A DNA stretch of 64,000 nucleotides from positions 175,476 through 239,475 of the forward strand of contig NZ_JACAOS010000001.1 of NCBI RefSeq assembly GCF_013386165.1. The letters are read 5' to 3'. Origin of the DNA: Pseudomonas gingeri (GTDB lineage: Bacteria; Pseudomonadota; Gammaproteobacteria; Pseudomonadales; Pseudomonadaceae). Positions 16,210 through 26,098 of this stretch are shown in pieces. Under the pieces are notes generated by a model. That model had not been told where the DNA came from. It worked only from the letters and a program-made list of their open reading frames with translations, and made no database searches. Numbering within the stretch: position 1 is the stretch's first letter; each line of letters opens with the position of its first letter. The translations under genes were made by a program, and so were the position numbers.

Positions 16210-17577
16210 ATGCGCAAGATGATTTTGCAATGTGGCGCCCTGGCCTTGAGCCTGCTGGCAGCCAACGTCATGGCGGCGGTTTCCCCGGAGGAAGCGGCCA
16301 AGCTCGGCACCACCTTGACCGCTATCGGCGCGGAAAAGGCCGGTAATGCCGACGGTTCGATCCCGGCCTACACCGGCGGTATCCCGAAAAACGCCGGTGC
16401 GGTGGACAGCAAGGGGTTCCTGGCTGATCCGTTCGCCAACGAAAAACCGCTGTTCATCATCACCGCGGCTACCGCCGACCAGTACAAGGCCAAGCTGTCC
16501 GAAGGCCAACTGGCGATGTTCAAGCGTTACCCGACGACCTACAGGATCCCGGTCTACCCGACACACCGCACCGTGGTCCTGCCGGACGCGGTCCTTGAGT
16601 CGGCCAAGCGCAGCGCCCTCAACGTCACCACGATCAACGACGGTAACGGCCTGGCCAACTTCACCGGCAACCGCTACTACGCCTTCCCGATTCCGAAGAC
16701 CGGCGTAGAAGTGTTGTGGAACCACATCACCCGCTACCACGGCGGCAACCTGCGCCGCACCATCACCCAGGCCACACCGCAGACCGATGGTTCCTTCACG
16801 CCGATCACCTTTGAGGAAGAAGCCGCCGTGCCGTCGGAAATTCCCGACCTGTCGCCGGACAAGGGTGCCAACGTGCTGACCTTCTTCAAGCAGGAAGTGA
16901 CCGCGCCGGCGCGTCTGGCGGGCAACGTGTTGCTGGTGCACGAGACCCTCGATCAGGTGAAGGAACCGCGTTTGGCCTGGATCTACAACGCTGGCCAGCG
17001 TCGTGTGCGTCGCGCCCCGCAGGTTGCCTATGACGGCCCGGGTACCGCTGCCGACGGCCTGCGCACCTCGGACAACTTCGACATGTTCTCCGGCGCGCCG
17101 GACCGTTACGACTGGAAACTGATCGGCAAGAAGGAGATGTACATCCCCTACAACAGCTACAAGCTGGACTCGCCGACCCTCAAGTACACCGACATCATCA
17201 AGGCTGGCCATATCAACCAGGACCTGACCCGCTACGAGCTGCACCGGGTCTGGGAAATCGAGGGGACGGTCAAGCCGAGCGAGCGGCATATCTATGCCAA
17301 GCGGCACATGTACATCGACGAGGACAGCTGGCAGGTCGCGCTGGTGGATCACTACGACGGCCGTGGCCAACTGTGGCGGGTGGCTGAAGGTCATGCGCAG
17401 TTCTACTACGACCACCAGGTTCCGGCTTATACCGTTGAAACCCTCTACGACCTGATTGCCGGGCGCTACATCGCCCTGGGCATGAAGAACGAAGAGAAGC
17501 ACAGCTTCCAGTTCGGCTTTGTCGGCAAGGCGGCGGATTACACGCCGGCGGCGCTGCGGGCGAGCGGGGTTCGCTAA
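16210..17577 (+). CDS. DUF1329 periplasmic protein
   Basis: The 455-residue protein has a signal peptide (ALALSLLAANVMAA). DUF1329 features include the GTTLTAIGAEKAGNADGSIPAYTGG opening, LAWIYNAGQRRVRRAPQVAYD and a LIGKKEMYIPYNSYK segment, resembling LolB/LolA-type lipid-carrying folds. It probably works in the periplasm with the DUF1302 barrel encoded 24 bp upstream. ATG 16210 follows AGAAGG. A strong terminator at 17622 closes the two-gene operon. Elsewhere an RND transporter and a YCF48-like gene often follow; they are absent here. Confidence 0.9.
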   Translation: MRKMILQCGALALSLLAANVMAAVSPEEAAKLGTTLTAIGAEKAGNADGSIPAYTGGIPKNAGAVDSKGFLADPFANEKPLFIITAATADQYKAKLSEGQLAMFKRYPTTYRIPVYPTHRTVVLPDAVLESAKRSALNVTTINDGNGLANFTGNRYYAFPIPKTGVEVLWNHITRYHGGNLRRTITQATPQTDGSFTPITFEEEAAVPSEIPDLSPDKGANVLTFFKQEVTAPARLAGNVLLVHETLDQVKEPRLAWIYNAGQRRVRRAPQVAYDGPGTAADGLRTSDNFDMFSGAPDRYDWKLIGKKEMYIPYNSYKLDSPTLKYTDIIKAGHINQDLTRYELHRVWEIEGTVKPSERHIYAKRHMYIDEDSWQVALVDHYDGRGQLWRVAEGHAQFYYDHQVPAYTVETLYDLIAGRYIALGMKNEEKHSFQFGFVGKAADYTPAALRASGVR

Positions 17578-17621
17578 ACCCTTGTGGCCAGGCTTTAGAT
17601 TGTTCTTAACTGACTGACATC

Positions 17622-17643
17622 AGGCCCTTCGGGGCCTTTTTTT
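17622..17643 (+). terminator. Rho-independent terminator after DUF1329
   Basis: AGGCCC-TTCG-GGGCCT forms a 6-bp stem with a stable TTCG loop, followed by a run of T. The hairpin touches a copy of the CTTAACTGACTGNCATNAG repeat (17605-17623). Confidence 0.85.
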
Positions 17644-17733
17644 ATGGTCTGCGATAAGTTTCCTGAATATTTGTTCATCTCCAGGCGCGAACAGAGCTAG
17701 GGTGATCGGATAAAATCAAGAAAGGCCGCCGCA

Positions 17734-20283
17734 ATGACCGCCATGACCCCGCGTCTGGATCGTCCCGGGTTCCTGCCTCGTTTATCCTCCCGCCATTTGC
17801 CGCGCCCGCGGCTGAGTACCCCCTTGATCGAGTCCCAGGCACGGGTCCGCCTGCTCTGCGCACCCGCCGGCAGCGGCAAGAGTGCCTTGCTCGCCGAATG
17901 CCTGTTGCAAGCCCCAGCCAGTTTTGGCGTGTGCTGGCTGCCACTGTCCGGGACGAATCTGACAACCGAGGCCTTCTGTACTGCCCTGGCCCAGGCGCTC
18001 GGGCTGGAAGAACCCCAGGACGAGTCGAGCCTGTTGGCACGCTTGGCGCGCTGGACCACACCGACCTGGATTTTTCTCGACGACTATTGCCGTTTGCCCA
18101 ATCCGGCGCTGGATCAACTGCTCGATCGGTTGCTGACCGTCAGCAGTCCGGTCCTCAGCTGGTGGCTGGGTGTGCGCCGCCGGCCCCACTGCAATTGGCC
18201 ACGCCTGTTGCTCGAAGGTGAACTCTACGAAGTCGAGGGCCCGAGCCTGGCGTTCGAGCGCGGTGAAATCGAACGGTTGGTGAGCCATCCGTCGATCACC
18301 CTGACCCCGCAGTGCCTCGACCGGATGGACCAATACACGGCCGGTTGGTGCGCCGGGGTACGGGTCGCCATGCTGGAGGCCCCGGCCTGGATCGCCAATG
18401 TGCCCGACGCCGGGTCGCGACGTTCGGCGACCTTGCTCGACTATCTGCAGCACGAACTGTTCGATGCCCTGGCGCCCGAGCTGGCCGAGGCCTGGCGCGT
18501 GCTGGTGCATCTGCCGCGTTTTAATGCCGATCTCTGCGAGCACCTGTTCGGGGCCGGGGAGGGCGCCCAGTGGATGCGGACCCTGCAGGAACTGGGGTGT
18601 TTTATCGAACCCTGGGAAGACTCTTCGGAATGGCTGCGGGTCTTCGCGCCGTTGGCCCTGTTGTTGCGCGATGAGCCTTGGCCGGCCGGGCGTTCCTGGC
18701 ATCGCCGCGCCTGCCAATGGTTCAGTGCCCGCGGTGACTGGCAGGCGGCGGTTGAGCAGGCCCTGGCCGCCGAAGAGTTCGAGGTGGCGGCGAGCCTGCT
18801 GCACAACTTCACTTTCGATTACCTGTTCCAGGAGCAGAACGTTGCGCTGCTGTTGCGCCTGCACGAGCAACAGCCGGACGACCTGATGTTCGGCACCCCG
18901 CATCTGGTGGGCTTGATCACCACCGCGTTGCTGTTCGCCGGGCGCTTCGACGAGGCGGCCCAGAGCATCGAGCAGATGGCCCGTTTCTCCCCGCAACCGT
19001 CGGCGGCGGCCCAACGGCAACTGGTGGCGCGTTGGCAGGCCCAGCAGGGTTGGTTGTCGCATTTGCAGGGGCAGGCGCAGCGGGCGCGCGGGCATTTTCT
19101 TGAAGCCTTGCAGGATCTGCCGGCGGCGGCCTGGCCGGCGCGGTTGTTCTGTCTGTCGGGGCTGACCCAGCAGGCGTTGCTCGACGGTGAATTGGAGCAG
19201 GCCCACGCCTTGAGCCGCGATGCCTTGTGCCTGGCGCGGGCGCAAGGTTCGCTGCTGTTCGAGGCGCTGCTGGAACTGGATCATGCCCAGTTGCTGGAGC
19301 AGCGTGGCGCGCTGCACCGCAGTGAGAGCCTGCTCGACAGCATACAGGCCTTGTTATCGGCCAAGCGCCATCTGGCGGGGCCGCTGCTGGGGCGCATAGC
19401 CTTGCGCCAGGGACGGATTGCCCTGCGCCAGGGGCGCGATCAACAGGCGGCCGAGTATTTTCAGACGGGGCTGGATGAGTGCCTGCGCAGCCAGGATAAA
19501 CAGGTGTTGTATGGCTTTCTCGGGCTGGCCTTGCTGGATGCCAACCATGGCGACTACGCCCAGGCGTTTGTCCGCCTGCGTGACGCCGAACGCTTGATGC
19601 AGCAACGGCATATTCCGGATGTGGTGTATCGCGCGGTACTGCTGATGGTCAGCTGCCATTTCTGGTTGCAGCAAGGGCGAGCGGAGCTGGCGGAAGAGGC
19701 GTTGACCCGGGTGCTGCGTCACTACAGCGGCGCGAATGGGGTGCAGGCGCCACCGGCAACGCTGGAGTTGATCCCGCGTCTTGAATACCTGTTGGTGTTG
19801 GCGCAGGTTTATCTGCACAAGGCCCTGGCGCCATTGGAAGCGCTGGCGCTGTTGCTCGAACAGGCCCAGCGTCGCGGCATGCAGGGGATGGAAACCGAGC
19901 TGCGCCTGGCGTTGGCGGAAGTGGCTTTTCTGCAAGGGCGTAATACCTTGGCCAAGAATCACCTGGAGGAGGGGTTGGCGCTGGTCAGCCGCTGCAACCT
20001 GCAACAGGCGTTGCGTGAGTTGCGTTTGCGCCAGCCGGGGATCCTGGCGAGCCTGGGCTTTGAAGAGGCGATGATTGCCACGGGTGACAACCCCTTGAGC
20101 CAGCGTGAACTGGAAGTGCTCAAGCTGATTGCCCTGGGCAGCTCCAATCTGCAGATCGCCGATCAGTTGTTTATTTCACTGCACACGGTGAAAACCCATG
20201 CCCGGAGGATTCACAGCAAGCTGGGGGTGGAGCGGCGCACCCAGGCGGTGGCCAAGGCCAAGGCTCTGGGGTTGATGGGATAA
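17734..20283 (+). CDS. MalT-like LuxR-family regulator
   Basis: This is a large 849-residue regulator. A P-loop lies near residues 44-51 (PAGSGKSA) and a DDY Walker-B-like segment near 112. Helical repeats of the MalT kind fill the middle (about 300-760). The C-terminus has a LuxR helix-turn-helix (about 786-845, [43 protein letters not shown]). Such STAND-type activators bind an inducer and ATP. It lies just downstream of the DUF1302/DUF1329 operon on the same strand but behind its terminator, and is the likely activator of that operon. ATG 17734 follows AAGAAAGG. Confidence 0.92.
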   Translation: MTAMTPRLDRPGFLPRLSSRHLPRPRLSTPLIESQARVRLLCAPAGSGKSALLAECLLQAPASFGVCWLPLSGTNLTTEAFCTALAQALGLEEPQDESSLLARLARWTTPTWIFLDDYCRLPNPALDQLLDRLLTVSSPVLSWWLGVRRRPHCNWPRLLLEGELYEVEGPSLAFERGEIERLVSHPSITLTPQCLDRMDQYTAGWCAGVRVAMLEAPAWIANVPDAGSRRSATLLDYLQHELFDALAPELAEAWRVLVHLPRFNADLCEHLFGAGEGAQWMRTLQELGCFIEPWEDSSEWLRVFAPLALLLRDEPWPAGRSWHRRACQWFSARGDWQAAVEQALAAEEFEVAASLLHNFTFDYLFQEQNVALLLRLHEQQPDDLMFGTPHLVGLITTALLFAGRFDEAAQSIEQMARFSPQPSAAAQRQLVARWQAQQGWLSHLQGQAQRARGHFLEALQDLPAAAWPARLFCLSGLTQQALLDGELEQAHALSRDALCLARAQGSLLFEALLELDHAQLLEQRGALHRSESLLDSIQALLSAKRHLAGPLLGRIALRQGRIALRQGRDQQAAEYFQTGLDECLRSQDKQVLYGFLGLALLDANHGDYAQAFVRLRDAERLMQQRHIPDVVYRAVLLMVSCHFWLQQGRAELAEEALTRVLRHYSGANGVQAPPATLELIPRLEYLLVLAQVYLHKALAPLEALALLLEQAQRRGMQGMETELRLALAEVAFLQGRNTLAKNHLEEGLALVSRCNLQQALRELRLRQPGILASLGFEEAMIATGDNPLSQRELEVLKLIALGSSNLQIADQLFISLHTVKTHARRIHSKLGVERRTQAVAKAKALGLMG

Positions 20284-20292
20284 AGCAGCTGC

Positions 20293-20323
20293 AAGCTTCA
20301 AGCTTCAAGCTTCAAGCTGCAAG
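20293..20323. repeat. Tandem AAGCTTC repeat
   Basis: Three copies of AAGCTTC run on into AAGCTGCAAG between the convergent luxR and hmgR genes. It is the same kind of unit as at 4077-4140. Confidence 0.7.
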
Positions 20324-20354
20324 GTTGCTGCGGCTTTTGCTTGTCGCTTGTTGC

Positions 20355-21164
20355 TTATGGCTTGCGGTTTGGCGCTGCTTCAAATCCCATCCGCCAACTG
20401 ACCGCCTCGCTCGCTGCCAGCAAGCGCTTGGCCGCCGGGCCGTCTTCATCGGCGTGGAACAGCGACGTTGGCCCCACTACCGTGAGCACCGCCACTACTT
20501 GGCCGAGGGCATTGAACACTGGCGCCGACAAGGCATCGACCCCCGGCATCAGCAAACCATGGACGAAATGCAGCCCACGCCGACGAATCTGTTCACAGGT
20601 CGCGGTATACGCCGCCGCATCCGCCAGCGGGTGCGGTTGGCCGGCCTGGAGTTCGGCTTCCCGCAACTCGACCGTTTCCCGGTCCGGCAGGAAGGCGTTG
20701 AACACCAGCCCGGTGGACGAACTGAGCAACGGCAACACCGAACCCAACTGCGTCACCACCGTCACCGCCCGTACCGCCGGTTCGATATGCACCACGGTCG
20801 CCCCGTGATTGCCCCATACCGCGAGGAAACAGCTTTCATTCAGATCGTCGCGCAACTCCGCCAGTGGCATCGCCGCCACTTGCAGCACGTCCATGCTGTT
20901 GAGCGCCGCGAGACCGACCCGCAGGGCTTCGCGCCCCAGACCGTAGTGGTTGGTCGCGCGGTTCTGCTCGGCAAAGCCGCTGGCGATCAAGGCCTGCAGA
21001 TAACGGTGTACCTTGCTCGCCGGCATCTGCACATGCTCGGCCAGGCGTGACAGCGAGGTGCTGGGCGACAGCTGCGCCAAGGCCTTGAGGATGTCGGTAC
21101 CGACCTCCGCCGAGCGGACTTTCTGTTTACCGTTGCTGTCGCTGGTAGGACGCGGCTTTTCCAT
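20355..21164 (-). CDS. hmgR: IclR-family repressor of homogentisate catabolism
   Basis: The 269-residue protein has an N-terminal winged helix (residues about 18-80, SAEVGTDILKALAQLSPSTSLSRLAEHVQMPASKVHRYLQALIASGFA) and the IclR effector domain with SSSTGLVFNAFLPD. It is divergent from hmgA, and its sequence and place match HmgR, the repressor of hmgABC released by homogentisate. Two 17-bp direct repeats in the shared 184-bp region are probably its operator. ATG 21164 has only a modest ribosome site. Confidence 0.92.
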   Translation of the reverse strand: MEKPRPTSDSNGKQKVRSAEVGTDILKALAQLSPSTSLSRLAEHVQMPASKVHRYLQALIASGFAEQNRATNHYGLGREALRVGLAALNSMDVLQVAAMPLAELRDDLNESCFLAVWGNHGATVVHIEPAVRAVTVVTQLGSVLPLLSSSTGLVFNAFLPDRETVELREAELQAGQPHPLADAAAYTATCEQIRRRGLHFVHGLLMPGVDALSAPVFNALGQVVAVLTVVGPTSLFHADEDGPAAKRLLAASEAVSWRMGFEAAPNRKP

Positions 21165-21227
21165 GGAGGCAATGTAATCCCGGGACGAATGGGCGTCTTT
21201 ATAGCTTGACGGGCACTGTCAATCAAA

Positions 21228-21264
21228 TTACGTTCTGCATAATTAAGTTACGTAATGCATAATT
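21228..21264. promoter_or_regulatory. Two HmgR operator half-sites (direct repeat)
   Basis: TTACGTTCTGCATAATT (21228-21244) and TTACGTAATGCATAATT (21248-21264) differ at two bases and are 20 bp apart, two helical turns. The region is AT-rich within a GC-rich genome and lies about 85 bp before the hmgA start, between hmgR and hmgA. Confidence 0.75.
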
Positions 21265-21348
21265 TTGTTCCCATAAAAACAAACCGACCCGTGCTGCACT
21301 CGCCTCGAATCCGAGGCAGCCCCAGGTCCACTCCCTTCAGGAGGCTCC

Positions 21349-22647
21349 ATGAACCCCGATTCCACGGTGCTGGCCTATCAGTCCGGCTTCGGTAACGAAT
21401 TCAGCAGCGAGGCGTTGCCCGGCGCGTTGCCGGTCGGCCAGAACTCCCCGCAGAAAGCGCCCTATGGTCTGTATGCCGAACTGTTTTCCGGCACGGCCTT
21501 CACCGTGGCCCGCAGCGAAGCCCGCCGCACCTGGATGTACCGCATCCAGCCATCGGCGCGGCACCCGGCGTTCGTCAAGCTGGAGCGGCAGTTGGCCGGT
21601 GGCCCGCTCGGTTCGGTCACGCCCAACCGCCTGCGCTGGAACCCGCTGGAGCTTCCCAGCGAGCCCACGGACTTCATCGACGGCCTGGTGAGCATGGCGG
21701 CCAACTCGGCGGCGGAGAAGCCGGCCGGCATCAGCCTCTACAGTTACCGCGCCAACCGTTCGATGGAACGGGTGTTCTTCAATGCCGACGGCGAATGGCT
21801 GCTGGTCCCTGAACAGGGACGGCTGCGCCTCGTCACCGAACTGGGGGTACTGGAGATCGAGCCGCTGGAAATCGCCGTCCTGCCCCGTGGCCTGAAATTC
21901 CGCATCGAACTGCTCGACCCGCAAGCCCGCGGTTACCTCGCCGAAAACCACGGTGCGCCGCTGCGCCTGCCGGACCTCGGGCCGATCGGCAGCAATGGCC
22001 TGGCCAATCCGCGGGACTTCCTGACCCCGGTGGCCCATTACGAAGACCTGCGGCAACCGACGACCCTGGTGCAGAAGTTCCTCGGTGAACTCTGGGGCTG
22101 CGAGCTCGATCATTCGCCGCTCAACGTGGTCGCCTGGCACGGCAACAACGTGCCGTACAAATACGACCTGCGGCGTTTCAACACCATTGGCACGGTCAGC
22201 TTCGATCACCCGGACCCGTCGATCTTCACCGTATTGACCTCGCCCACCAGCGTGCCCGGCCTGGCCAATCTCGACTTCGTGATCTTCCCGCCGCGCTGGA
22301 TGGTGGCCGAGAACACCTTCCGTCCGCCGTGGTTCCACCGCAACCTGATGAACGAGTTCATGGGCCTGATCCAGGGCGCCTACGATGCCAAGGCCGAAGG
22401 TTTCCTGCCCGGTGGTGCGTCGTTGCACAGCTGCATGAGCGCCCACGGTCCGGACGGTGAGACCTGCACCCGGGCGATTGCCGCCGAACTGGCGCCGAGC
22501 AAGATCGACAACACCATGGCCTTCATGTTCGAGACCAGTCAGGTATTGCGCCCAAGCCGCTTCGCCCTCGATTGCCCACAGTTGCAAAGCAACTACGATA
22601 CCTGCTGGGCCACCTTGCCCGTCACCTTCAACCCGAATCGGAGATAA
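21349..22647 (+). CDS. hmgA: Homogentisate 1,2-dioxygenase
   Basis: HmgA opens the ring of homogentisate to maleylacetoacetate using Fe(II) and O2. The 432-residue length and motifs are standard: [19 protein letters not shown] at the N-terminus, [20 protein letters not shown] and [11 protein letters not shown] carrying metal and active-site residues near the C-terminus. ATG 21349 follows AGGAGG. It is the first gene of hmgA-fahA-maiA (3 bp before fahA) and lies behind the hmgR operators. The operon finishes tyrosine and phenylalanine breakdown. Confidence 0.97.
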   Translation: MNPDSTVLAYQSGFGNEFSSEALPGALPVGQNSPQKAPYGLYAELFSGTAFTVARSEARRTWMYRIQPSARHPAFVKLERQLAGGPLGSVTPNRLRWNPLELPSEPTDFIDGLVSMAANSAAEKPAGISLYSYRANRSMERVFFNADGEWLLVPEQGRLRLVTELGVLEIEPLEIAVLPRGLKFRIELLDPQARGYLAENHGAPLRLPDLGPIGSNGLANPRDFLTPVAHYEDLRQPTTLVQKFLGELWGCELDHSPLNVVAWHGNNVPYKYDLRRFNTIGTVSFDHPDPSIFTVLTSPTSVPGLANLDFVIFPPRWMVAENTFRPPWFHRNLMNEFMGLIQGAYDAKAEGFLPGGASLHSCMSAHGPDGETCTRAIAAELAPSKIDNTMAFMFETSQVLRPSRFALDCPQLQSNYDTCWATLPVTFNPNRR

Positions 22648-22650
22648 CCC

Positions 22651-23955
22651 ATGAGTCAGCCCACCATCCTTCGCAGCTGGGTTGCGTCCGCCAACGGCCA
22701 TGCCGATTTCCCGTTGCAGAACCTGCCGCTGGGGGTGTTCAGCCACAAGGGCTCCGCTGCGCGCAGTGGCGTGGCAATTGGCGAGCTGATCTTCGATCTG
22801 GAAGCGGCCCTGGAACTCGGTTTGTTTGAAGGCCAGGCCAAGGTCGCGGTTGAAGCGACCCGTGGCGGTCAGTTGAATCGGTTCTTTGAACTCGGCGCTG
22901 CGGCCCGCGTGGCCTTGCGCAGCCGTCTGCTGGAACTCCTCGGCGAGGGCAGCAGCCTGCGCGGCAAGATCGAAGCCCAGGGCGCCAAGTTGCTGCACCT
23001 GACCGCCGATTGCCAGTTGCACCTGCCGGCCAGGATCGGCGACTACACCGACTTTTATGTCGGCATCGAGCATGCGCAGAACGTCGGCAAGCTGTTCCGC
23101 CCCGACAATCCGCTGCTGCCCAACTACAAGTACGTCCCGATCGGTTATCACGGCCGGGCTTCGACCGTGCGCCCCTCCGGCACCGACGTACGCCGCCCCA
23201 AGGGCCAGACCTTGCCGGCCGGGCAGAGCGAACCGACTTTCGGTCCCTGCGCACGGCTGGACTATGAATTGGAACTGGGCATCTGGATCGGCCAGGGCAA
23301 TGCCATGGGCGAGTCGATCGCCATTGGCGATGCTGCCGAGCATATTGCCGGTTTCTGTCTGCTCAACGATTGGTCGGCGCGGGATATCCAGGCCTGGGAG
23401 TACCAGCCGCTGGGGCCGTTCCTGTCCAAGAGCTTTATCACCAGTGTCTCGCCCTGGGTGGTGACGGCCGAGGCCCTGGAACCGTTCCGCAAGGCCCAGC
23501 CTGCGCGTCCGCAAGGCGATCCACAGCCGCTGCCGTACCTGTTCGATGCCCGTGACCAGCAGGGCGGTGCCTTTGACATCGAACTGGAAGTGCTGTTGCT
23601 GACCGAGGCCATGCGCGAGCGGAACCTGCCGGCTGAGCGGCTGACCCTGAGCAACACCCGGCATATGTACTGGACCGTGGCGCAACTGGTGGCACACCAC
23701 AGCGTCAACGGCTGCCAGTTGCAGGCCGGCGACCTGTTCGGCTCGGGCACCTTGTCCGGTCCTGAAGCCGGGCAGTTCGGCAGCCTGTTGGAGATTACCG
23801 AAGGCGGCAAGAAACCGGTGGAATTGGCCTCGGGTGAAGTGCGCAAGTTTCTCGAGGACGGTGATGAAATCATCCTGCGGGCGCGTTGCAGCCGCGAAGG
23901 TTTTGCTTCCATCGGCTTCGGCGAGTGCCGTGGCAAGATTGTTTCGGCCCGTTGA
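22651..23955 (+). CDS. fahA: Fumarylacetoacetase
   Basis: This 434-residue hydrolase splits fumarylacetoacetate into fumarate and acetoacetate. Visible family blocks are DYTDFYVGIEHAQNVGKLFRP with metal and catalytic residues, YHGRASTVRPSGTDVRRPKGQ, and LNDWSARDIQAWEYQPLGPFLSKSF. ATG 22651 has GGAG upstream and starts 3 bp after hmgA. It is 12 bp before maiA. Confidence 0.97.
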   Translation: MSQPTILRSWVASANGHADFPLQNLPLGVFSHKGSAARSGVAIGELIFDLEAALELGLFEGQAKVAVEATRGGQLNRFFELGAAARVALRSRLLELLGEGSSLRGKIEAQGAKLLHLTADCQLHLPARIGDYTDFYVGIEHAQNVGKLFRPDNPLLPNYKYVPIGYHGRASTVRPSGTDVRRPKGQTLPAGQSEPTFGPCARLDYELELGIWIGQGNAMGESIAIGDAAEHIAGFCLLNDWSARDIQAWEYQPLGPFLSKSFITSVSPWVVTAEALEPFRKAQPARPQGDPQPLPYLFDARDQQGGAFDIELEVLLLTEAMRERNLPAERLTLSNTRHMYWTVAQLVAHHSVNGCQLQAGDLFGSGTLSGPEAGQFGSLLEITEGGKKPVELASGEVRKFLEDGDEIILRARCSREGFASIGFGECRGKIVSAR

Positions 23956-23967
23956 GAGGAGGGGACC

Positions 23968-24606
23968 ATGGAGCTTTACACCTACTACCGTTCGACCTCG
24001 TCCTACCGCGTGCGGATTGCCCTGGCCCTCAAAGGCCTGGATTACCACGCGCTGCCGATCAACCTGATTGCCCCGGGCGGCGGTGAGCAGCGCCAGGCCC
24101 CGTACCTGGCGGTCAACCCCCAGGGCCGGGTGCCGGCGTTGCGCACCGATGCGGGGGACGTGCTGACCCAATCACCGGCGATCATCGAATTCCTTGAGGA
24201 ACGTTATCCACAGCCCCCGCTGCTGGCTTCGGACCTGCTGACCCGCGCCCGTGAGCGGGCGGTGGCGGCGGTGATCGGCTGCGATATTCATCCGTTGCAC
24301 AACTCCGGCACCACCAACCTGCTGCGCCAGTGGGGGCATGACGACGCCCAGGTGCAGGAGTGGATCGGCCATTGGGTCAGCCAGGGGCTGGCGGCGGTGG
24401 AGCAGTTGATTGGCGAGGTGGGTTATTGCTTTGGCAAGGAACCGGGATTGGCGGATGTGTACCTGATTCCGCAACTGTATGCGGCGCAGCGTTTCAAGGT
24501 GTCGCTGGACGCTTATCCGCGTATTCGCCGGGTGGCGGCGTTGGCGGAACAGCATCCCGCGTTTATCAAGGCGCATCCGGCCAACCAGCCGGATACGCCG
24601 GCCTGA
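23968..24606 (+). CDS. maiA: Maleylacetoacetate isomerase
   Basis: The 212-residue zeta-class glutathione-transferase-like enzyme converts maleylacetoacetate to fumarylacetoacetate. The active-site loop STSSYRVRIALALKG near residue 10 and the QSPAIIEFLEE segment are characteristic. ATG 23968 follows GAGGAGGGG. It is the last gene of the hmg operon; a toxin-antitoxin pair on the other strand begins 10 bp beyond it. Confidence 0.95.
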   Translation: MELYTYYRSTSSYRVRIALALKGLDYHALPINLIAPGGGEQRQAPYLAVNPQGRVPALRTDAGDVLTQSPAIIEFLEERYPQPPLLASDLLTRARERAVAAVIGCDIHPLHNSGTTNLLRQWGHDDAQVQEWIGHWVSQGLAAVEQLIGEVGYCFGKEPGLADVYLIPQLYAAQRFKVSLDAYPRIRRVAALAEQHPAFIKAHPANQPDTPA

Positions 24607-24616
24607 AGATCGCGAG

Positions 24617-24898
24617 TCACGCGTCGAATGGCCACAATCGTGCTGTATGCACCAGCGCCAGTATCCAGATGACTTCGCTGTTGATTTCATACACCAGACG
24701 ATAATTTTCGTGGGGTATCAGCTCACGGGTGCCGGGTACAGTTCCCGGCCGCCCCATCTCGGGGTGTGTGGTCAATCGGTTTGCCGCAGCGCTGAACAGT
24801 TCATCCAGGCGTGCCGCTGCATAGGGGCTCTCGGTTGCGATGTATTCCCATATTTCAAGGCGGTCTTGTTGCGCTTCCGGCGTCCAGATAACGCTCAC
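24617..24898 (-). CDS. ParE/RelE-type toxin
   Basis: The 93-residue product begins VIWTPEAQQDRLEIWEYIA and ends LVHTARLWP, the pattern of ParE-family toxins (RLPGTREL..YRLVYEI core). ParE toxins poison gyrase; RelE toxins cut mRNA, and the sequence favours ParE. It starts at GTG 24898, overlapping the antitoxin stop by 4 bp. The gene lies between core genes maiA and a SirB1-like gene, as an acquired module would. Confidence 0.88.
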   Translation of the reverse strand: MSVIWTPEAQQDRLEIWEYIATESPYAAARLDELFSAAANRLTTHPEMGRPGTVPGTRELIPHENYRLVYEINSEVIWILALVHTARLWPFDA

Positions 24899-25173
24899 GC
24901 CAGCTTGGCCGCACTCGCGCGGCGCGCGGCAAATTCGGCCTCAACCTCTTCATTCGAGCGACCTCGACCCGCATCCATCGACGCCCGCCCCGCCTCGACC
25001 TTGCGGTGTAGGAAGGCTTCATATTCCTGGGATTCGTGTTGGCGTTGAATAAATTCGCGCATCAGTTCGCGCAGCACTTGGGAGGCGGGTCGATGTACCG
25101 CTTGGGCACAGGCCATGAATTCGGCGCGCAGTTCAGGTTCCAGTTTCATGGTGAAAACGGCTTCTTTCGGCAT
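24895..25173 (-). CDS. Antitoxin of the ParE-type module
   Basis: The 92-residue product (MPKEAVFTMKLEPELRAEF) has a ribbon-helix-helix-like N-terminus suited to DNA binding and an acidic, helical C-terminus (SNEEVEAEFAARRASA) that would wrap the toxin. I chose ATG 25173, preceded by GAGA; an ATG at 25188 lacks a site. It is first in the pair, ahead of the toxin, the usual order, and probably represses the AT-rich promoter at about 25190-25240. Confidence 0.85.
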   Translation of the reverse strand: MPKEAVFTMKLEPELRAEFMACAQAVHRPASQVLRELMREFIQRQHESQEYEAFLHRKVEAGRASMDAGRGRSNEEVEAEFAARRASAAKLA

Positions 25174-25294
25174 GGGCGGGCATCTCATCACAAAGTACTG
25201 ACGTAGTGTATATATCTTCATTACATGATACGACAGACGCGGACAAAGCGATGGCGAGCACACACTGGTCTTTTCGAGGCTGTCCTGTAATCGC

Positions 25295-26098
25295 CTAATG
25301 CACCACCGCATTCGGCGGCAATTGTCCCAGACGCTCCGTCAGTCTCAGCCGCTGGAGCGGGTCTTCGCTGAGCAGCAGCGCCCGCTCCAGGTCATGGCGT
25401 TCGGCCCGTGGGCAATCGAGGCGTTGGTACAGGCTGGCGCGCACCAGGTAGTCGCTGGCGTTGGCCTGGCCCAGTTCCAGGACCCGTTCGGCATCCACCA
25501 GGGCACCGAGGAAATCATCGTTGGCCTGGTGCAATTGCCGCAGGTTGCGTGACAGGCGCTGGAGCATCTGCACCGGCGTGGCGTTTTGCATGTGCTCGGC
25601 CTTCAGCACGGTGTTCGGGCCGTACTGGCGGATCAGCAGTTCGCGGCAATCGTTGGGGTACAGGCGTCGACCGCCACAGGGATCGAGCAAATGGTCAGCC
25701 CCCGGCACCCGCAGCAGGAAATGTCCGGGGAAACTCACCCCGACCAGCGGAATCTCCAACTGCCGGGCCAGTTCCAGGGCGATCAACGCCAGCGCCAATG
25801 GCTGCCCGCGCCGCCGCTGGAGGACCTTGTCGAGCAGTGCCGCTTGGGGGCGTAGCGGGGTGAACTCGTCCTGTTGGAACCCCAGTTCATTCAGCCGCCG
25901 CAACAGCGGCTGGCCCAACTCGCTGACCGGCAGCATCGGCAGACCGGCGCTGACCCGCTGCTGCAAGTCGCGAAAATCGTGCAGCACCGACTCGGGGCGG
26001 ACCTGTGGATCATGTTCGGCGGCCATCCACACGGCCGCTTCGAATATCGCGGGTGGAGTGCGTTGCAGGCAGGCGAAAAAAGCTTGGCGGGGGTTCAT
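25295..26098 (-). CDS. SirB1-family transglutaminase-like/TPR protein
   Basis: The 267-residue protein has the SirB1 pattern: a degenerate transglutaminase-like core (LLDKVLQRRRGQPLALALIALELARQLEIPLVGVSFPGHFLLRVPG, then LLDPCGGR) followed by helical TPR-like repeats at the C-terminus. Its role is uncertain; relatives occur widely in proteobacteria. ATG 26098 follows GGAG. Single gene, with the TA pair downstream. Confidence 0.88.
   Translation of the reverse strand: MNPRQAFFACLQRTPPAIFEAAVWMAAEHDPQVRPESVLHDFRDLQQRVSAGLPMLPVSELGQPLLRRLNELGFQQDEFTPLRPQAALLDKVLQRRRGQPLALALIALELARQLEIPLVGVSFPGHFLLRVPGADHLLDPCGGRRLYPNDCRELLIRQYGPNTVLKAEHMQNATPVQMLQRLSRNLRQLHQANDDFLGALVDAERVLELGQANASDYLVRASLYQRLDCPRAERHDLERALLLSEDPLQRLRLTERLGQLPPNAVVH

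Noticed and set aside
15664..17502. 612-residue minus-strand frame opposite DUF1302/DUF1329
   Set aside because: It is antisense to two well-supported genes; long antisense frames are common in GC-rich DNA.
21337..24171. 944-residue minus-strand frame opposite the hmg operon
   Set aside because: It lies over hmgA, fahA and maiA, which are certain; the antisense frame has no family resemblance.
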